A DNA stretch of 64,000 bases from DASUBV01 sp036510065 (GTDB taxonomy: Bacteria > Actinomycetota > Actinomycetes > Streptosporangiales > Streptosporangiaceae). The notes beneath the pieces were generated by a model that searched no databases, had not been told where the DNA came from, and saw only the letters and a list, made by a program, of their open reading frames with translations. Positions 10,646 through 18,363 of this stretch are shown one piece after another. The stretch is taken from positions 62,001 to 126,000 of the forward strand of contig DATCEO010000213.1 of assembly GCA_036510065.1 (NCBI GenBank), written 5' to 3'. The position numbers were made by a program, and so were the translations under genes. The number at the start of each line of letters is the position of its first letter. The stretch's first letter is position 1.

Positions 10646-12520
10646 GTGAGCACCCCCGCCGCCGCGACCCCCGATGAAGGAAGCCAGCCGCACGCCCCCC
10701 TGCGACTCGACCTCTTCGGGGCCCTGCGTCCCTGGCAGAAGGCTGCTTACCGAGAGTACTTTCGCATCTCCCGCCGGGATTTCCTGCTGGTGGCGACGCC
10801 GGGCGCGGGAAAGACGGCGTTCGCGCTGACGGTCGCGGCGGAAATGCTGGCCCGCCGCGAGATAGCGGCAGTGACCGTGGTCACCCCGACCGAGCACCTC
10901 AAGCACCAGTGGTCGCAGGCGGCGCACCGGGTCGGCATCGCGCTGGATTCTGCCTACCGCAACAGCCAGGGCCGGGCGTCGGCCGACTACGCCGGGGTCG
11001 TGGTGACCTATGCGCAGGTGGCTGCCCATCCCGCGCTGCACCGGCAGCGCACGACGAACCGCCGCACGCTGGTGATCTTCGATGAGATCCACCACACGGG
11101 AGACGCCCTGTCGTGGGGCGAGGCGGCCCGGGAGGCGTTCGAGCCCGCCAGGCGGCGGATCGGACTCACCGGTACTCCGTTCCGCAGCGACGCCAACCCG
11201 ATCCCGTTCGTGACCTACACCGAGGAAGCCGACGGCTCCCGGCGCAGCCGCGCCGACTACGTGTACGGGTACGGCCCGGCCCTTGATGACGGCGTCGTCC
11301 GCCCGGTGATCTTCCTGGCCTACTCCGGGGAGATGCGGTGGCGGAGCCGCGCGGGCGACGAGATCACCGGCACCCTCGGCGCCCCGATGACCCCGGATCA
11401 GCTCGCGTTCGCCTGGCGCACGGCCCTCGATCCGGACGGTGAGTGGGTGGCCCGGGTCCTGGAGGCGGCCGACCGCCGCCTGACCGAGGTGCGCCGGGGC
11501 ATGCCCGACGCGGGCGGCCTGGTCATCGCCGGGGACCACGCGGACGCGCGGGCCTACGCCGCGCTGCTGCGGAAGATCACCGGGACCAGGCCGGTCGTGG
11601 TGCTGTCCGACGACCCGGCCGCCAGCAAGAAGATCGGCGCGTTCGGCATGTCCCAGGACCGCTGGATGGTCGCGGTCCGCATGGTCTCCGAGGGCGTCGA
11701 CATCCCGCGGCTGGCCGTCGGCGTCTACGCCACCAGCGTAAGCACCGCGCTGTTCTTCGCCCAGGCGGTCGGCCGCTTCGTCCGGGTCCGGCACCGGGGC
11801 GAGACCGCGTCGGTCTTCCTGCCGTCGGTGCCCCTGCTGCTCGGCTACGCCGCCGAGCTGGAGGCCGAGCGGGACCACGTCCTCAGCCGCCGGGGCGACG
11901 ACGGGGAGCAGGAGCTGGCCGAGGCGCAGCGCCGCCGCGACACGCCCGACGAGCTGGGCGAGGCCCCCTTCAAGGCGCTGGAGGCATCGGCGCATTTCGA
12001 CCGGGTGCTCTACGACGGCGGCGAGTTCGGGACCTCGGCCGAGGAAGACGATTTCCTCGGGCTGCCCGGGCTGCTGGAGCCGGACCAGGTGACTCTGCTC
12101 CTGCGCAAGCGGCAGGCCGGGCAGGTGCGGAGCGGGACAAGCGGCCGGAGCGCGGCCGGCGCCGCAGGGGCGGTCGGCGCGGCAGGGGCCTTCGGGGCGG
12201 TTGGGGCGGTTGGGGCGGCAGGAGCGGTCGCGCCTGGCGGGGCAGTCGGGGCGGCCGACGGCCAGGCGCCCGCAGCGCGGCCCGCGACCCGGCCCGGCGC
12301 GGCTGCCCCCTCGGTCTCCACCCGCGAGAATCTCACGGCGCTGCGCAAGGAACTGAACACGCTAGTCACGGCCTGGCATCATCGCACCGGCCAGCCGCAC
12401 GCCGCCATCCACGCCGACCTGCGCCGGTCCAGTGGCGGCCCGCCAGTGCCGCAAGCCACGGGCACCGAGATCCGCGCCCGGATCGACATGCTGCGCCGCT
12501 GGGCCGCCGCCCGCCGCTAG
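10646..12520 (+). CDS. DEAD/DEAH-box superfamily 2 helicase
   Basis: A 624-residue SF2 ATPase. It shows Walker A (ATPGAGKTAFAL, about residue 50), Walker B/DEAH (IFDEIHHTGD), motif III (GLTGTPFR), and the C-terminal RecA lobe with VSEGVDIPRL and motif VI QAVGRFVRVR. The GTG start at 10646 is supported by codon pattern, but the ribosome site is weak. After the helicase core comes a low-complexity Ala/Gly/Val segment at residues about 502-536, then a helical C-terminal domain (ENLTALRKELNTLVTAWHHRTG) typical of the actinobacterial version. No methylase or nuclease is adjacent, so I see no restriction system here. Its exact nucleic-acid role is unknown. Confidence 0.88.
   Translation: MSTPAAATPDEGSQPHAPLRLDLFGALRPWQKAAYREYFRISRRDFLLVATPGAGKTAFALTVAAEMLARREIAAVTVVTPTEHLKHQWSQAAHRVGIALDSAYRNSQGRASADYAGVVVTYAQVAAHPALHRQRTTNRRTLVIFDEIHHTGDALSWGEAAREAFEPARRRIGLTGTPFRSDANPIPFVTYTEEADGSRRSRADYVYGYGPALDDGVVRPVIFLAYSGEMRWRSRAGDEITGTLGAPMTPDQLAFAWRTALDPDGEWVARVLEAADRRLTEVRRGMPDAGGLVIAGDHADARAYAALLRKITGTRPVVVLSDDPAASKKIGAFGMSQDRWMVAVRMVSEGVDIPRLAVGVYATSVSTALFFAQAVGRFVRVRHRGETASVFLPSVPLLLGYAAELEAERDHVLSRRGDDGEQELAEAQRRRDTPDELGEAPFKALEASAHFDRVLYDGGEFGTSAEEDDFLGLPGLLEPDQVTLLLRKRQAGQVRSGTSGRSAAGAAGAVGAAGAFGAVGAVGAAGAVAPGGAVGAADGQAPAARPATRPGAAAPSVSTRENLTALRKELNTLVTAWHHRTGQPHAAIHADLRRSSGGPPVPQATGTEIRARIDMLRRWAAARR
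12151..12255 (+). repeat. In-frame Ala/Gly/Val-encoding low-complexity repeat in the helicase gene
   Basis: About 100 bp of degenerate 9-bp units (variants of GGGGCGGTT) encode alternating GAVGAAGA residues between the helicase core and its C-terminal domain. Unit length is a multiple of 3, so copy-number change would keep frame. It probably acts as a flexible linker. Confidence 0.7.
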
Positions 12521-12846
12521 CTCCGGGCCACTCACCCCGCCCGACCCTTTTGCCCCGCGGGCCCTGGGAATAGCCAGCCACCGGGGAAGGCGGCCCTGCC
12601 CAACGTCGTGGGTGGCCCGTTACTGCCGCTGGGACAGCAGGAGATGCCCACCGACGTCGTTGGAACAACGTGACGCGGCTGCCAGGACAGCAGGAGCGCC
12701 CGGCGAGGCCGCCACGCCGCCACGCCGCCGCGAATCCGCGCGCGAACGACATGGAAGTGCGGCTGCTGAGGCTGTATCAGCAGCGAATGCGCGCCCATGA
12801 CGCTGATAGCGCGCGGGGATATCAGCAGCGGCCCGACCAGGGCCCG
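12521..12846. other. Intergenic region (326 bp) between convergent genes
   Basis: I see no supported gene here. It holds two copies of a GGACAGCAGGAG direct repeat (near 12633 and 12683) and a short perfect inverted repeat CGTTG-GAA-CAACG (12658-12670). Neither is a convincing terminator. Some of the region must end the helicase and stress-protein transcripts, which converge on it. Confidence 0.4.
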
Positions 12847-13275
12847 TTACGGGACGACGGTGATGGGCCAGCGGCTGGCCCGCACCAGGTGGACGGCCAG
12901 GGAGCCGACAAAACGGTGACCAGCCTTCGTCGATGCGCCGACGATGACCGCGTCGGCAGGCAGCTCCTTGGCCAGCCGGACGATCTCGGCGAACGGATTG
13001 CCCTCGCGCTGCACGAACTCCGCGTTGATCCCGATCCGCACGCTCTGGGTCTCGACCATCTCCCGGAGCTCGTCAGCGATGTCGTCGTGTGCTTTCTGCA
13101 ACGACGGGATGGCAGCGATCCCCACTCCGGCCGCGATGGTGTAGGTGCGCACGTACAGGCACACCAGGCGCGCATGCTGCCGGTACGCCATCCCGCCGGC
13201 GTAGGCGCCGGCTCGCAATGATGTCTCGGAGCCGTCGATGCCCACCAGGAGCACGGGTGAGCGGGGCTCAATCAC
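12847..13275 (-). CDS. Universal stress protein, UspA family
   Basis: A 142-residue single-domain UspA protein. The N terminus VLLVGIDGSETSLRAGAYA matches the family start. The ATP-binding signature is near the C terminus: VGASTKAGHRFVGSLAVHLVRASRWPITVVP-type spacing, with G-2x-G-9x-G(S) elements recognisable. Such proteins bind nucleotide and help cells survive stress or stasis. The start is a GTG (13275) with no strong ribosome site. The upstream region holds an exceptional 58-bp palindrome shared with a divergent, broken gene. Confidence 0.85.
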   Translation of the reverse strand: MIEPRSPVLLVGIDGSETSLRAGAYAGGMAYRQHARLVCLYVRTYTIAAGVGIAAIPSLQKAHDDIADELREMVETQSVRIGINAEFVQREGNPFAEIVRLAKELPADAVIVGASTKAGHRFVGSLAVHLVRASRWPITVVP

Positions 13276-13330
13276 GTGCTAACGGTACCTATCCGGCAAG
13301 AGCCAGGTACCCATGCTGGCCCGCTCCGAT

Positions 13331-13396
13331 AGCCAGGCCACCCGCCAGGCCTGGCCTGACCGCGCGGTCAGGCCAGGCCTGGCGGGTGGCCTAGCT
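13331..13396. repeat. 58-bp perfect palindrome (66 bp with one mismatch) between divergent genes
   Basis: Positions 13335-13392 are a perfect inverted repeat with no loop: two 29-bp arms meeting at GACCGC|GCGGTC. Pairing continues to 13331 and 13396 with one mismatch. It lies between the universal stress gene (minus) and the broken kinase-like gene (plus), so it is upstream of both rather than after either. It could extrude as a cruciform, act as a symmetric protein-binding site, or be a recombination scar. A terminator role fits the gene orientation poorly. Confidence 0.9.
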
Positions 13397-13470
13397 CGCC
13401 GCGCGGGCCTGGTCCGCGCGCGGTGACCGACGCGGCAAGCCGCCCATGACGGTTCTGGCAAGCTGACGGC

Positions 13471-13952
13471 ATGGAGCCCGCATCGCTCATCGCCGCTGCC
13501 GTGCAGAAGCTATCCCGTACTCGCGACCGGGTCCTGGTCGGCATCGACGGGTCCGACGGAGCCGGCAAGACAACGCTGGCTGACCAGCTGGCGAGCGACC
13601 TTGCGCCGCCGGCACTGCGGTGACCCTGGACGCGTTCCACCAACCGCGGGCGCTGCGTTACCGGAGGGGCGAGCTGTCCGCTGAGGGCTACTACCGGGAT
13701 TCCTTCAACTACCCGGCCCTGGCGGAGCAGTGCCTGGTGCCATTCCGGCGGCAGGCGACGCGAATCCGAGTGACCAGCTATGACGTCCGTGCCGACATCG
13801 CCAGGCATGCCAGCGTCGAGGTGCCAGCCCGTGCCGTCCTGCTAGTGGACGGCGTCTTCCTGCTGCGCCGGCGATCGTGCGGTAGTCAGTCCCGCTGGCC
13901 GGGCCGGCTGATCCGCGGTCACCGCCGCTCGCCGGCCCGGCGGATGGGATAG
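13471..13952 (+). pseudogene. Broken uridine/nucleoside-kinase-like P-loop gene
   Basis: The reading frame starting at ATG 13471 encodes a P-loop kinase N terminus (VLVGIDGSDGAGKTTLADQL) and stops at a TGA (13621-13623). Family-like sequence then continues in another frame: VTLDAFHQPRALRYRRGELS, DSFNYPAL and VLLVDGVFLLRR, matching actinobacterial uridine-kinase-like proteins. So there is a frameshift near 13600-13620. After VDGVFLLRR the similarity ends abruptly and the frame runs on as Arg-rich sequence to 13952, so the 3' third is missing. The gene is therefore both frameshifted and truncated. Its divergent neighbour is the stress protein, with the long palindrome between. Confidence 0.7.
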
Positions 13953-13959
13953 CGGCTGC

Positions 13960-14376
13960 CTACCAGCCGTAGATCCGGGCCGGCAGCCGGCTCATGGGCG
14001 CCTGATCCGGGCCCGGGTAGGCGATCATCACCACTACGTCGTCGGGGTCACGGCCCTCTACGGCGGTGGAGCCTTCGGCGGTGCGGGTCTCGCGGTGCGC
14101 TTGCCGCCGTTTCAGCACCTGCTCGCAGCGGTCCAGGTCGTCCTTTCCGGCGGCGCTCCAGATGACGTACTGGATCCCCACACCGCCCAGCGGACGGACG
14201 GCGTTGCCGCCCATCTCGCGCAGGATCAGCTGCGAGCCTGCCTTGCTGGCCAGCAGCGCGGCGGTCGGGTCACGGTCGACCAGCTCCAGGCCGAGCACGT
14301 CTTCGTAGAAGGCCACCGACCGGTCCAGCTCCTGCACGAACATGACGACCGAGCCGAGCCGAGCATCGCCTGCCAT
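13960..14376 (-). CDS. VOC (glyoxalase/bleomycin resistance) superfamily protein
   Basis: A 138-residue VOC-fold protein. The first beta-alpha-beta unit is clear: LGSVVMFVQELDRSVAFYEDVLGLELV, followed by AALLASKAGSQLILREMGG. The second half carries IQYVIWSAAGKDDLDRCEQVLKRR and VVVMIAYPGPD. The metal and substrate cannot be assigned. The ATG at 14376 is preferred; the frame extends to a GTG at 14415, but the extra 13 residues are not family-like. A DoxX-like membrane gene lies 60 bp upstream on the same strand and may share the transcript. Confidence 0.8.
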   Translation of the reverse strand: MAGDARLGSVVMFVQELDRSVAFYEDVLGLELVDRDPTAALLASKAGSQLILREMGGNAVRPLGGVGIQYVIWSAAGKDDLDRCEQVLKRRQAHRETRTAEGSTAVEGRDPDDVVVMIAYPGPDQAPMSRLPARIYGW

Positions 14377-14436
14377 CCCGAACCCCAATCTTGTCAGCCT
14401 GCCCGGAAGATTCACTGTGCGGCCGGGTCCAGGCGG

Positions 14437-14808
14437 TCATTCCCGGGAGCCGGCGGTCCGCAGTGCCCACCAGATGAGCGGCACCTGCAGCGGCAGCCGG
14501 CCGTAGGCCACGACCCGCTGCGGCAGCGGGCGGTGCCGCCAGTCGGCGGCCATCTGAACGTTGGCCGGGAAGACCGCCGCGAACAGCGCGGCGGCCGCGA
14601 GGCTCCCGCCTCGCCTCGTGCGCGGGCAGGCGACGGCCGCCGCGACGGCGAGCTCGGCCGCGCCGCTGGCGTAGGTCCACCCGCGCGCCGGGCCGGGAAG
14701 GCACCGGGGCACGATCGCGTCGTAGGGCTGCGGCCGGGCGAAGTGCGTGAGCCCGGCGGCGGCCAGCAGCGACGCCAGGGTCACCGCGCCTGATTGAGTG
14801 GCAGCCAC
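14437..14808 (-). CDS. DoxX-like small membrane protein
   Basis: A 123-residue protein with about four membrane segments. Recognisable DoxX-like features are the N-terminal TLASLLAAAGLTHFARPQPYDAIVP, the ELAVAAAVACP segment and the FPANVQMAADW motif, followed by YGRLPLQVPLIWWAL at the C terminus. The GTG start at 14808 is chosen because a run of six G sits just upstream and the hydrophobic protein begins there. The frame stays open upstream to 15030, but that part is low-complexity Gly/Arg sequence. These proteins are often linked to redox or small-molecule stress; no specific function is known. Confidence 0.75.
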   Translation of the reverse strand: MAATQSGAVTLASLLAAAGLTHFARPQPYDAIVPRCLPGPARGWTYASGAAELAVAAAVACPRTRRGGSLAAAALFAAVFPANVQMAADWRHRPLPQRVVAYGRLPLQVPLIWWALRTAGSRE

Positions 14809-15061
14809 GGCCCCCCCGGTCTCGGGCCCGCATCGCGGGCGCGGGCGCTCGGGCTTCCGAGCACAGGACGAATCTACGACATCACACGGCGGGACAGCCG
14901 CGCCGCTCCCAAAGCCCGACGACGCTGACCGCAGCCGGCCAGGCCGGCCGACGTCACCGTCACCCTCACCACCGCCACCACCGCCACCGGCGCCGGCGGC
15001 TCGGCTCACCGATCCGCAGCGGCGATCCACAGCGGGTGCTGGCCTGCGGGGAGTTACCGGG

Positions 15062-15910
15062 TCAGAGTTTCAGCGCCTGGGCTAGCTGGCGGTAGACGTC
15101 CTGCGGGTCCTCGCCGGGCGCGGTGAGCGCCTGGAGGCAGACGTGGTCAGCGCCGGCGTCGAGATGCTCAGTGAGCCGCGCCGCGATGTCCTGTGCGCTG
15201 CCGCGGGCCACGAGCGCATCGATCAGCGCGTCACTGCCGCCGTTGCTGAGATCCTCATCGCTCCAGCCCAGCCGCCGCAGGTTGCTGGTGTAGTTGACCA
15301 GGCCGAGGTAGGGCCGCTGCACCGCCGGGCGGGCGATGGTGCGGGCCCGCTCCGGATCGGTGTCCAGGACGACCTTCTGCTCGGGCGCCAGCAGCGGCCC
15401 GGCACCGAGGATCTCGCGGGCCCGGCGCGTGTGCTCGGGCGGCACCAGGTAGGGGTGAGCACCAGCGGTTCGCTCGGCCGCCAGGCGCAGCACCCTGGGG
15501 CCCAGCGCGGCCAGCACCAGGCTGTCGGGCGGAACGCCGTCGGCCAGGAGCGTGTCCACGTACCGGGCGAGCGCATCGTAGGGCCGCTCGTACTCCTGGG
15601 TGGCCTCCGGATGGCCCGCGCCCACGCCCAGCAGGAACCGGCCCGGGTAGCGGCCCTCGATCCGCCGGAAGGAGGCCGCGACCACACGGGCATCGTCCTG
15701 CCAGATGTTCACGATGCCGGTCGCCAGCGTCAGCGTGGTCGTCGCGTCGATCAGCTGCTCGACCTGCGCGAGATCCCCGGTGGGCGAGCCGCCGAGCCAC
15801 AGAGCGCCGTACCCGAGCTGCTCGAGCTGGCGGGCGAGATCCGGCGTCACCCCGCTCCCGTGCCGCCAGACCCCGAATCGGCCCAGGTGTTCACGCGCTA
15901 GCCGGGTCAT
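15062..15910 (-). CDS. LLM-class (luciferase-like) probably F420-dependent oxidoreductase
   Basis: A 282-residue luciferase-like monooxygenase-family protein of the short actinobacterial type. The TIM-barrel start GRFGVWRHGSGVTPDLARQLEQLGYGALWLGGS is clear, followed by LATGIVNIWQDDA, the GRFLLGVGAGHPE motif, and VLAALGPRVLRLAAERTAGAHPY. The last helix region reads DHVCLQALTAPGEDP. Family members use F420 or flavin; F420 is likely but inferred. The ATG at 15910 has a GGAG ribosome site. An in-frame upstream start (15985) adds 25 non-conserved residues and is disfavoured. The substrate is unknown. Confidence 0.85.
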   Translation of the reverse strand: MTRLAREHLGRFGVWRHGSGVTPDLARQLEQLGYGALWLGGSPTGDLAQVEQLIDATTTLTLATGIVNIWQDDARVVAASFRRIEGRYPGRFLLGVGAGHPEATQEYERPYDALARYVDTLLADGVPPDSLVLAALGPRVLRLAAERTAGAHPYLVPPEHTRRAREILGAGPLLAPEQKVVLDTDPERARTIARPAVQRPYLGLVNYTSNLRRLGWSDEDLSNGGSDALIDALVARGSAQDIAARLTEHLDAGADHVCLQALTAPGEDPQDVYRQLAQALKL

Positions 15911-16072
15911 CTCGTCAGCTCCTTCACTTGCGGCCGTCAGCTGGATGCGTCCGTCGGTTGGCTGCCCGCGGCCGATCCGCCCCATGGCTGATCCGCCCCA
16001 TGGCTACTCTGTCCCGAGGCTGGCAGGATATGCGCGCCGGTCCAGGCATCTGCGGCGAGGCTGGAACGGCGG

Positions 16073-18136
16073 TTATCGACGGGGAGCTGGCCGCCCGCTG
16101 GAGCGGCCGAACGACTTCAGGTAGGCCGGGGTGGGCGTGCCGACCCCGGTCACGTCGTCGTAGCCGGGCGTCGCCTGCAAGGTGAAGTCACTGCCGAGCG
16201 TGAACAGCGTGCCCTGGTGTACCCCGCCGGACAGGGGGCCGCCCACGGCGGCCGCGAACGTCGCGCCGCCCGGATGGTCGCTGACGTCGCGGAAGGCGCC
16301 CAGGCCCCGGCGCAGGTAGCGCTGGTAGATCTCGGGGTTGGCGAAGCCGACCGGGAATCGCGCCGACTGCTGAGCATCGGCCTGGACGCCAGCGAAGAGC
16401 GGGCTGGCCACGCTGGTGCCGCCATAGCCCGCCTCCGCCCAGCCGGTAGAGCCGCCGGGCAGCGGCTGGGTGAAGCCCGCCATGGTCGCGGCGAACAGGT
16501 CGCCTTCCATCGCGACGTCGGGAACCACCCGCATCGGCGCGGTGGAGTACCGGCCGGTGAGCAGCATGTGGGCCAGGGTGAAGGGCACGACCGTCCGCTG
16601 GTACGACGGCTGGGGGAAGTAACTGCTCGTGCCGCCGCCGGCCCCGAACAGGAAGCTTCCGGGCAGCGACGACCAGGAGCTGCGGTCCGCCACGGCGGCC
16701 TGGGAGTCCCCCATGCCGGTCTCGAACAGGTAGTTGTGGCGCGCGCCGATCCCGATCGCCGTCGCGCCCACTCCGGTCGCCCAGGGATCCGAGGCGGGGA
16801 AGCCGACCTGCGGCTGCGACGAGTTGGGGTCGCAGTTGAGGCCGTTGCCGACGATGCCCGGGTCGCTGGTCGAGCAGTCACCGGAGGAGAAGTAGAAGCC
16901 GATGCCCTCGGTGGCGGCCTGCTCGAACGCCTGGGTGTACGCCTGGATGGTGCTGGCCGACTCGTCGCCGCTGTAGTCGAGCAGGTTCTCGTCCCAGGAG
17001 TTCGTCACGATCGTGGCTAGCCGGTGGTCGATGATGTTGGCAAAGGCGCTGAGGAAATCACTGTCCTGGCAGGAATTGGCCCCGACGTACAGCACCCGGG
17101 CGGCGGGGGCCATGGTGTGCACGGCCTCCACGTCCAGCGACTCCTCGGGCTTCCAGCCGGCGGGACCACCGCAGGTGGCCTGGCTGTGCCATTGCGCCGG
17201 CGTGACAATCTGCTGCAGCTGGCCCCGGCCGAACTGCGGGACGTGGTTGTACCGGGCGAAGGTGTTCACGTCGGGCGCGATGGTCGGCGAGCCGTAAGCG
17301 TCCACCACGGCGACGGTCACGCCCTTGCCGGTCAGCCCGGTCTTCCCGATGCCGTAGGCATCTCGGAGCTGGCCGGGCGTGTAGCCGCATACCGGCAGCG
17401 GGCTCGAGTGCCCGTAGGCGGCAGGCAGGCCGGCGGCCGTCTTCTGGCCCCAGTAGGCGGAGCACGGGGACGACCCGATGTAGGGCGGGGCGCCCTTGGC
17501 CCGGACGACCCGGCTGACCCTGGCGGGTGTCGGGACGGCTGCGGCGCGCGCCACCATGGGCGCGTTATTCAGTCCGGAGACGCCCAGGACGGCCGGCGTC
17601 ACGGCGGCGGGCACCACCGCGTTGGCACTCGGCGCGTAGTAGATCTGGCCGGAGAACGCGTAGTCGCGCAGCTGGGTACCGAACGCCCGTCCCGCCGCCG
17701 CTGCGGTACCGGTCACCGACACCTGCTGCTCGGTGACACCGGTGATCTTGAGCCCGGACCTGGCCAGCCAGGACGTCACCTTCCGGACCTGGGAGGGCGT
17801 CGGCCCGAACGCGGTCTGCTGCGCCGCCGGGGTCAGGTAGTGCCCGTACTGAGCGCTGCCGGGCGCGGAAACGGCGCGGGCATAGGCAGCCAGCCCGGCT
17901 GGGTCGCGTCCGGCCAGATAGACCCGGGCGGAAATGGTAACGCCCGGCGGCGTGACGCCGCGCTGCGCCGCCACGGTGGCCCACGCCGGGCGGGTGCCCG
18001 GCAGCGCGCGGGGGGACGGGGTCGCCGCCCGGGCCGGGCCCGCGAGGGCGAAGGCGCCCGCGATCAGCGCGGCGACGGCCCACAGCGTCGCCGCGCTGAG
18101 CCACCGGCCGCGCCGCGCCCTGACGACATGACGCAT
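16073..18136 (-). CDS. Secreted S53 family serine peptidase (sedolisin/kumamolisin-like)
   Basis: A 687-residue secreted protease, typical of acid-active sedolisins. It has a twin-Arg-rich signal peptide with a hydrophobic core (LWAVAALIAGAFALAGPARA). An activation pro-domain follows to about residue 200 (ARVYLAGRDPAGLAAYA, YGHYLTPAAQQTAFGP). The catalytic domain carries the Glu/Asp pair in EESLDVEAVHTMAP and the serine in GYGGTSVASPLFAG. The C terminus contains the Ca-binding-type DVSDHPGG...GYDDVTGVGTP pattern. The ATG at 18136 has a GGAGGGGG ribosome site; a start 6 codons earlier is less likely. All triad residues appear intact. Confidence 0.93.
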   Translation of the reverse strand: MRHVVRARRGRWLSAATLWAVAALIAGAFALAGPARAATPSPRALPGTRPAWATVAAQRGVTPPGVTISARVYLAGRDPAGLAAYARAVSAPGSAQYGHYLTPAAQQTAFGPTPSQVRKVTSWLARSGLKITGVTEQQVSVTGTAAAAGRAFGTQLRDYAFSGQIYYAPSANAVVPAAVTPAVLGVSGLNNAPMVARAAAVPTPARVSRVVRAKGAPPYIGSSPCSAYWGQKTAAGLPAAYGHSSPLPVCGYTPGQLRDAYGIGKTGLTGKGVTVAVVDAYGSPTIAPDVNTFARYNHVPQFGRGQLQQIVTPAQWHSQATCGGPAGWKPEESLDVEAVHTMAPAARVLYVGANSCQDSDFLSAFANIIDHRLATIVTNSWDENLLDYSGDESASTIQAYTQAFEQAATEGIGFYFSSGDCSTSDPGIVGNGLNCDPNSSQPQVGFPASDPWATGVGATAIGIGARHNYLFETGMGDSQAAVADRSSWSSLPGSFLFGAGGGTSSYFPQPSYQRTVVPFTLAHMLLTGRYSTAPMRVVPDVAMEGDLFAATMAGFTQPLPGGSTGWAEAGYGGTSVASPLFAGVQADAQQSARFPVGFANPEIYQRYLRRGLGAFRDVSDHPGGATFAAAVGGPLSGGVHQGTLFTLGSDFTLQATPGYDDVTGVGTPTPAYLKSFGRSSGRPAPRR

Positions 18137-18363
18137 GGACGGATCCCCCTCCACGTCAACGGCCCGCAGCCGGCGGCGGCCCCCGCCGCGCCCGTCATTA
18201 CTGCGCAGGCTCGATGACGTGATTAGTACATGCTTCTCGGCGCTGCTCGCAAGACCTTTGCGATACGTGCAATTTAATGGCCCTTGACCCGCGCGGACAT
18301 TACCAATTCAATGTGTCAGCAAACGGGCATCCAGGCCTAAAAGCCCGGCCTCGCGAAAACGCG

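Noticed and set aside
10646..12520. The helicase as part of a defence (restriction or DISARM-like) system
   Set aside because: No methylase, nuclease, phospholipase-D or other defence gene is next to it, and similar stand-alone helicases are common in actinobacteria.
13335..13392. The long palindrome as a transcription terminator
   Set aside because: Both neighbouring genes read away from it, so no transcript would end there unless from the broken gene region.
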